The notes below the pieces were generated by a model, which was not told the DNA's origin, did no database searches, and was given only the letters and a program-made list of their open reading frames with translations. A stretch of DNA of 64,000 nucleotides. Origin: Strobilurus pachycystidiatus (taxonomy: Eukaryota; Basidiomycota; Agaricomycetes; Agaricales; Physalacriaceae). This document shows, one piece after another, positions 58,784 through 64,000 of the stretch. Every line of letters starts with the position of its first letter. Positions within the stretch are counted from its first letter, which is position 1. The DNA is taken from positions 310,001 through 374,000 of the forward strand of contig JAHLMK010000003.1 in the NCBI GenBank assembly GCA_019915135.1, given 5' to 3'. Both the position numbers and the translations under genes were made by a program.

Positions 58784-59076
58784 CCGTGGCTCACGATTAA
58801 AGATAGACGAAAGCGCCCTCGCCACACGGCGGGGGTTGTTCCCTACTTGTCGATTTGCCTCGGGGGTCTCATGCTTGCCCTACTTGCCGACTCGACACCC
58901 AACGACAGGACTAGGACGCGGATAGCTTGACGCGGCACGGGGCGTCTTACGACGACTACCGTTATGTGCCAGCAGTCGCCGTTCTCTGCCAAGTTCCTGT
59001 GGCTTACGATTAAAGATAGATGAAAGCGCCCTCGCCACGCGGCGGGGGTTGTTTCCTAACTTGTCGATTTGCCGTC
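58784..59076 (+). repeat. 80 bp direct repeat pair in right arm
   Basis: 58784-58866 and 58998-59076 both carry GATTAAAGATAGAYGAAAGC, then GCCCTCGCCAC, CGGCGGGGGTTGTT and CTTGTCGATTTGCC. They are about 214 bp apart and lie in the part of the right arm missing from the left arm. Confidence 0.75.
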
Positions 59077-59771
59077 GCTGGGTGTCAGTCGAGGTGTTGG
59101 GTCAGTGCGACGTGTGGTGCCCTGTCTCATCGTTGGGTGGATGGTTGTGAGATGACAGGACTGTTTTGCGCTTGATCTTGACTTCCTCGAACACTTATCT
59201 CTAGCATGGTCTCGCTTTTTATATTGTATCATTATTGTATATTTACTTTTCTGTGTTCTTCGGTGTACTTAGTTTCCTTCCTTTCTTTATTCTGCCACAA
59301 TCTATCTTGTGCACTCGAGCATCGCGCATCGAGGCACATTTCGGCCTGTTCCTCCAGTGTGAAGTCCGATATAGCTGACCATCATTTTAAAGTGACCTCG
59401 TACTATGAACATCAACTTTAACCAAAAAGTCCTTGGCTTGCAATCACCCGCCGCATCTCCGATTTGTCCGCCGCACGATATCGTGGCGCGATAGATTGAA
59501 CCCGGATCTCCACATCCTGTCGTGTGCATCCCAACTTGATTGTACCTATCTCCGTTCTTCTAGGTATCCATCACTACTACTACCACTACGAAGGCATGGA
59601 CACGGTGTCAAACCGCAGGGTTACGAGAGACCAGCTGACATGTGGTCATTGTTCTCGGATTGGGATAAACAATGGCCACTTTCGGAACGAAGGCCGGGTT
59701 GAACAATACGTTCACAGCAATCCATATATAGTAGTCCGTTATTCTTTGACGGAGATCAGTGGCCACTCATC

Positions 59772-59780
59772 TATATAAAG
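59772..59780 (+). promoter_or_regulatory. TATA box of small acidic gene (right arm)
   Basis: TATATAAAG about 115 bp upstream of the ATG at 59895, conserved in the left arm. Confidence 0.5.
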
Positions 59781-59894
59781 GGCATTCAGACATCGCCAAG
59801 GATCATTCACCTTGTTCCGTCACCATCACCCTCAGCTGTAAAGCGCCACTACAAACACATCTACACACCAGTGACCACCAGGACCTCGACAAAC

Positions 59895-60439
59895 ATGTCC
59901 GCGGTCACCACAGCTACATGTCGCCGCGTCGCTCGACAACAGCAGCGTGCAAGCACATCCACCTCGCCAGTAAACTCGGATTTGAGCTCCGAGGATGAAC
60001 TGCCGGAGCTGACAGACTCAGAATCGGAAGAGTCCGACGAAGAGCCGCAGCCCATTGATATCGACGACTCGTGGCAGTACACCTTTAAGGTACGTAGCGC
60101 CGCACACTTACTTCTCTTACGAATATTTTACTCAGCTTGACCCTCAGACCGGAGAGCGCGTCTGGATACGCACCACCGGCGGAAACTGGCATCTTGGTGA
60201 GGTCAAAGGCCGCACAAAGATGGGCTCAACACGGGAGGTTTGTTCTTTCACGTGTCTCTCGTTGTGAGCCAGACTAACATGCAGAGTAGAAGGAGGGTCT
60301 TTTCTACCCCGTCGTCTTCAACGGCAAGCTAAGAAAGTGGTTCGCGCCATTGAACGGCGACATAAAGCCCGACACGCGCCACACAAGAAATCTGTTGAGG
60401 GAGGCAGGGGTACTGGACTCGGAAGAGGACGAGGAATGA
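59895..60439 (+). CDS. Small acidic protein with SH3-like-looking domain, right-arm copy
   Basis: Exons 59895-60089, 60148-60237 and 60290-60439. MSAVTTATCRRVARQQQR start, acidic stretch SEDELPELTDSESEESDEEP, DDSWQYTFK, then TGERVWIRTTGGNWHLGEVK, then KEGLFYPVVFNGKLRKWFAP, LNGDIKPDTRHTRNLL and an acidic end (DSEEDEE). Splice sites were chosen because they give the same protein in both arms. Product about 145 residues; no named family. The acidic patch plus a small beta barrel would fit a chromatin or nucleic-acid-associated protein, but this is conjecture. It is convergent with MLKL-like gene G. Confidence 0.8.
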
Positions 60440-60691
60440 AGCGCCGCGCGGATGCAAAGAAATAAATACATTGCAGATATACATTAGTAGCCCAACACCG
60501 CTCATGATGTGATTCATTTGGCTGGAACATTGCGCTCACGGTCACTCGTTCCCCAACTCAGTCAAGTCATAAGTATTAGGATAAGAAATGTTCGGGTGCT
60601 ACCCTTCACTGAGTGACTGATCTGCATGGCCTCATTGCAGCGATGCGCCACGTCAGCCGCCACCGGGTCACGCCCTCAGTTCCTTTGAACG

Positions 60692-62355
60692 TCATACCTC
60701 ATCGTTTCCCTGCAAACCGACCTCTTCCCGTTCGGTCATCATCTGCGAGATAACGATATGTCAGACGCGTCCTTTCCGCCAATGGAAATGGCCTCACCAT
60801 GACAATGTGGTCGAGTTTGTTGTGAGTGACACGGTGACGCTCCATCTGTGTCTCGTGCATCTCCTTCATCTCGGAGAGCATGACTTGCTGTACAGTGCGG
60901 AGATCTTCTAGCACGCGTGTTGTTGAGATGTTGGTGCGTATCTGTGTCCGGATGCTGTTGTGAGGCAGTGTTTGGCACAGCACCGGCAGTAAAGTACCTG
61001 GAAGGAGACGAGAGCGGTGTTGAGCAAGTCGCGCAGGCGCTGGAGGATGTCATTGATCTTCGATTTACGGAGTACTGCTTGGGCTTTGGAGAGCTTGACG
61101 AGTGGTCTTAGTTGGGTTTCAATATCTTGAAGTGTACTGATTTCAATGACATGAGCAAGAAGAATCTTCCGGGCAGAAGGGCCGCGTACCACAGGAGTCT
61201 GACGACCCGTGTGTCAACCTGAGCCGCTGCGGCAGATGACCGGCCTACTTCATTGATTATAGCCAGAGTTACGTTGGCAGTGTGGGTGGCAAGCGATCTA
61301 CAAGCCGCCCTTGTCGACTTCGCATTCTGCCGTAGGAGTAAGAAGCCGATACAGCTCTACGACCACAAGAAATGTACGGACCTCCACCAAGACAAGTATC
61401 TTACAAACAGTCCCGCACGCGCCTTGGAAAAGATTCCCCATGAATGGTATCATCTGCGCAATACTTTCTGCGACGTCAAGACACAGCATGAGGGTGTCGT
61501 TGGACGGTGAGGATCCTGCCAGTGCGTCTACCACAGGGAGCTCCGGAATGGTTCGTGCCTCCAGTGACAAGACACGCGCCCGCATCTCGCTGAACAATGG
61601 AAGGAGACGCGGTAAAACAAACGGGAAAACGTCTCGCGGCGTAGAGTCATTATGCAGAATGTCTTATACCGCTGCCAGTCGGTCACGGGAAAGTTGGACC
61701 AAGTCCAGCAGAATTCGCTGCAAGGGCGGAAGTCAATGATAGTCTAGACGAGTGTGCTGCAGAAACAACCTTTGTCCATTAAGAAAGCGCATTGAAACTA
61801 CAGGTTCGCCGCTCTTGTGGTGGAATTCGACGTTTGTCATGTCACGATTGCTTATTGAGGACTCTAGCAGATATTCGAGCACGCTAGTCATTCGTATCAG
61901 GTTCACCAAGCAGCCCTGTTCAATCTGTAAATGAGTGGTACTACGTTGAGAGCAATATGGCTTACTTTGACCCATACGACTCCGAAACACGAGCGGGAAG
62001 ATGGTTCTCGAAGGTGGTGGATGTTACGGCGCATTGTCTGGCACATTATTCGCAGATTTGCACGGAATTCTGGCGTCACTTCCACCGCGTCGATGAGGCA
62101 AATGAAGATACTGCATACGAGATTATGGTCTTTCGTCCATTTGTCGTCTACTGCGGATGGCCTATCCTCTGACCTAGCTAGATGCTTATCAGTACGGATG
62201 GTAAGACAATATTGATATCTGGTACCATATTCCGACCACCAAGGAGTGAAAGGAAGCTGAGACCGGAAGGAACTCGACGCTATGGTGTCCGGCCAGTTGC
62301 TAGCTGTATACCATGATTCCTTACCTGAGTCTAGCTCAACCGGCGAAACTGCCAT
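60692..62355 (-). CDS. MLKL-N-terminal-like helical-bundle protein, gene G (divergent)
   Basis: From ATG 62355 (MAVSPVELDSGKESWYTAS) to TGA 60692-60694. Landmarks: SIFICLIDAVEVTPEF; core exon MFSEMRARVLSLEART, MLCLDVAESIAQMIPFMG and QGACGTVCKI; NVTLAIINEV-like helix; a CLRVVRLL-type splice; LVKLSKAQAVLRKSKIND; LLNTALVSFQ; RVLEDLRTVQQVMLSEMKEM. The last exon reads MMTEREEVGLQGNDEV, so the FLGVSGG ending shared by A-F is absent. It is the most divergent copy and lies beside the inverted-duplication arm, 35 kb from the array. Some internal exon borders (61590-61950) are uncertain. Confidence 0.65.
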
Positions 62356-63413
62356 GATGGTTAGCGGTTAAGTCTTGTCAGGGGTGATACTGGTCTGCAC
62401 GTACGTCACGAGGAATAAAGTACACTCTGACTTTGACAAGTTGAAGTCGTCTGTCAAGATATGACGGCTCGGAACGGAACCGGAATCCTTCGGGAGTGTA
62501 TGCATGTGCGTCGAACACATGAGTATTAGGTTTGGCCGTACTTTTCATTGGATTTGATCTGCTTCGATTAGTCCAACGGCACTGTCAATCACTTTCATCA
62601 TGCTTTGTCCAAGTCGTGGAGAAGGTACGAGTTGCAAACGGCAAAGGCCGAAGACTCTTCCTGATCCGAACCGGGGTCGCAAATCTTTGCTTTTTGCCAC
62701 CATCAGCCTACAGGCAACGCCTACTCGCAGTCAGTCTCTTCTCCACGGTAAGTGGCAGTCTATTGTGATCCCACATTACGACTGAGACATACTTGATACT
62801 GTTAGGAACTCTCCCTCGCTTTCTCCTTGACTACCGGCGTGTCTTCCATGTTGGCAGAACATTTCCCGCGCCCACGTGACGACATACATTTTGTGGCGGC
62901 ATTGGGATGGACGTGTTTACATGCAGCTTTTTTGAATCACAAGTGGTGAAAGCACTAGGTGTTATTAATACGACGAGAAGTATAGTAAAATGCGGCTAGT
63001 AGAATACAAGGTAAGAAGCATCGTATTGTTCGAGGATCGTCAGTGGAAATTCCGATCGTGGCGGCAGGTACGGCGTTGATTATTCTTGATGCCTGATGGC
63101 GGTGGATGGTTGGTATGAGTGAATGATCGTTGCTCGAGAGCTTGCGCGACGATCCTCCCGACATTGTTCATTATTGTTGGATGAATGATTCAGATCGGGT
63201 GGTGAAGGAGGTTGGTTATTGCCGATAGGACGGGTGGCGCAGTTTTCTCTAGCTCCAGTGTGCTGTAGAGAAGAGGTTGGACTCTCCATCTAGACGAAAT
63301 CGTCGAGAGAGTGAAGAGTCGTTTGTGCCCACATCCTATATTGGGTGCGGATGAGTAACAAGATACTATGAAAGTGATGGAAGCGGCACTACTTGGCAAG
63401 GTTGTGTGTTCAG
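62356..63413. other. Intergenic, no supported gene
   Basis: About 1.06 kb. Short frames on both strands without domain signals; no repeat noted. Confidence 0.45.
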
Positions 63414-63954
63414 TCATTGGTTCCTCTGCTCGCCAGTCAGGAGGCCATCATCTCTTACTGTGTCCGAGTTGTCGGAGTCACGAGTGTCAAAAAATCCGGT
63501 GTCAGCATTGGAAAAGCATTCGTCAATCCAATCCTTGGCTGTCTGGAGATCGATATGACTGAACGGTTGTCCATTTGTGTCTCGGAGGCTTGTCTTCACA
63601 TAAATTTCGCCGTGGTACTTGTATCCAGTGACGACACGACAAGCTCGAAAGTCCGTTGAATTGGAGTTGTATCCGACTGCAAAGAACGTCTCCACACTGG
63701 CTCGCAACCTACATGGTCAATGGTTCGTTTGCAGCTGTACAAAGTAGGACAGGCACTCACTCTTCTGAGCTCGAGAAGTCATAATTCTGGGCAACAGTCA
63801 TCACATAGTCAACGAGTGTGGGAGGGAGCTGTGCCGCAAAGGTATCTAGCACCTCTTGTAGGTACAAGGTAATGTCCGGAGTGTGTGATACAGACGACAC
63901 CCTGTCATCAACCTGGGCCACATTATTAGCGGGAACTTTGACTGGCTCAGCCAT
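63414..63954 (-). CDS. Small hypothetical protein
   Basis: Two exons: ATG 63954 (MAEPVKVPANNVAQVDDRVS) to about 63762, then an intron and a last exon to the stop at 63414. It reads LYLQEVLDTFAAQLPPTLVD, YVMTVAQNYDFSSSE, then RASVETFFAVGYNSNSTDFR, ACRVVTGYKYHGEIYVKTSL and FSHIDLQTAKDWIDECFSNA. About 160 residues, soluble, no signal peptide or named domain. The text is protein-like and the intron has usable borders, so I consider it a real gene of unknown function. Confidence 0.6.
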
Positions 63955-64000
63955 TGGGCGTCTGGTTCACGGGGCTATGGGGATGCATCGATGTCAGACT

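Larger units (their letters stand above)
57180..60439. repeat. Right arm of inverted duplication
   Basis: Plus-strand counterpart of 42782-45450, holding the zinc-finger gene, its promoter from about 57180, a 3' region, and the small acidic gene. It has about 500 bp extra between the genes (58690-59200), containing an 80 bp direct repeat. Confidence 0.85.

Noticed and set aside
1..64000. CRISPR arrays, bacterial operons or intact transposons
   Set aside because: No regularly spaced repeats, ribosome-binding sites, transposase or reverse-transcriptase motifs were seen; the sequence is fungal with spliceosomal introns.

Overview
The window looks like chromosomal DNA of an agaricomycete basidiomycete. 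Coding regions are split by many 45-70 bp GT-AG introns. Gene content includes a DUF6534-type membrane protein, an omega-like GST with a CPYAHR site, MLKL-like helical-bundle proteins and an SCPx-type thiolase. There are no bacterial operons or ribosome-binding sites. Coordinates of spliced genes are my manual models and have not been checked against transcripts.

Layout. (1) 1.8-11.7 kb: a tandem array of four paralogues of an unrecognised family beginning MSxPRWGEYF, plus one 3' fragment. Three copies share a duplicated upstream block with a CAACAATAA-type repeat. (2) 6.5-7.8 kb holds an unrelated hypothetical gene inside the array; 11.9-13.5 kb a DUF6534-like membrane protein; 14.1-15.0 kb a glutathione transferase. 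(3) 15.6-26.0 kb: five tandem minus-strand genes (A-E) for small proteins with an MLKL-N-terminal-like helical bundle and a conserved C-terminal exon (consensus FLGVSGG). A decayed MscS channel copy lies between B and C. TOM7, too short for ordinary ORF detection, is head-to-head with E. (4) 26.7-31.3 kb: a gene-poor stretch of decayed repeats. (5) 31.3-42.5 kb: class V PLP enzyme, EF-hand MscS channel, a short C2H2 zinc-finger gene, an MLKL-like gene on the plus strand (F), and a peroxisomal thiolase. (6) 42.8-45.4 kb and 57.2-60.4 kb: two arms of a large inverted duplication, each with a zinc-finger regulator and a small acidic protein. (7) Between the arms: a LysM/hevein/GH18 chitinase ending in a JAB/JAMM-like domain, and a BNI4-like scaffold. 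(8) 60.7-62.4 kb: the seventh MLKL-like gene (G), then a small hypothetical gene at the edge.

The window is dominated by recent gene birth and decay: two expanded families, a dispersed inverted duplication, a promoter block shared by TOM7 and an MscS pseudogene, and several relics. The strongest candidate for an undescribed system is the seven-member set of NTPase-free MLKL-like bundle proteins with a shared C-terminal motif. This may be a fungal cell-death or allorecognition module, but that role is inference.
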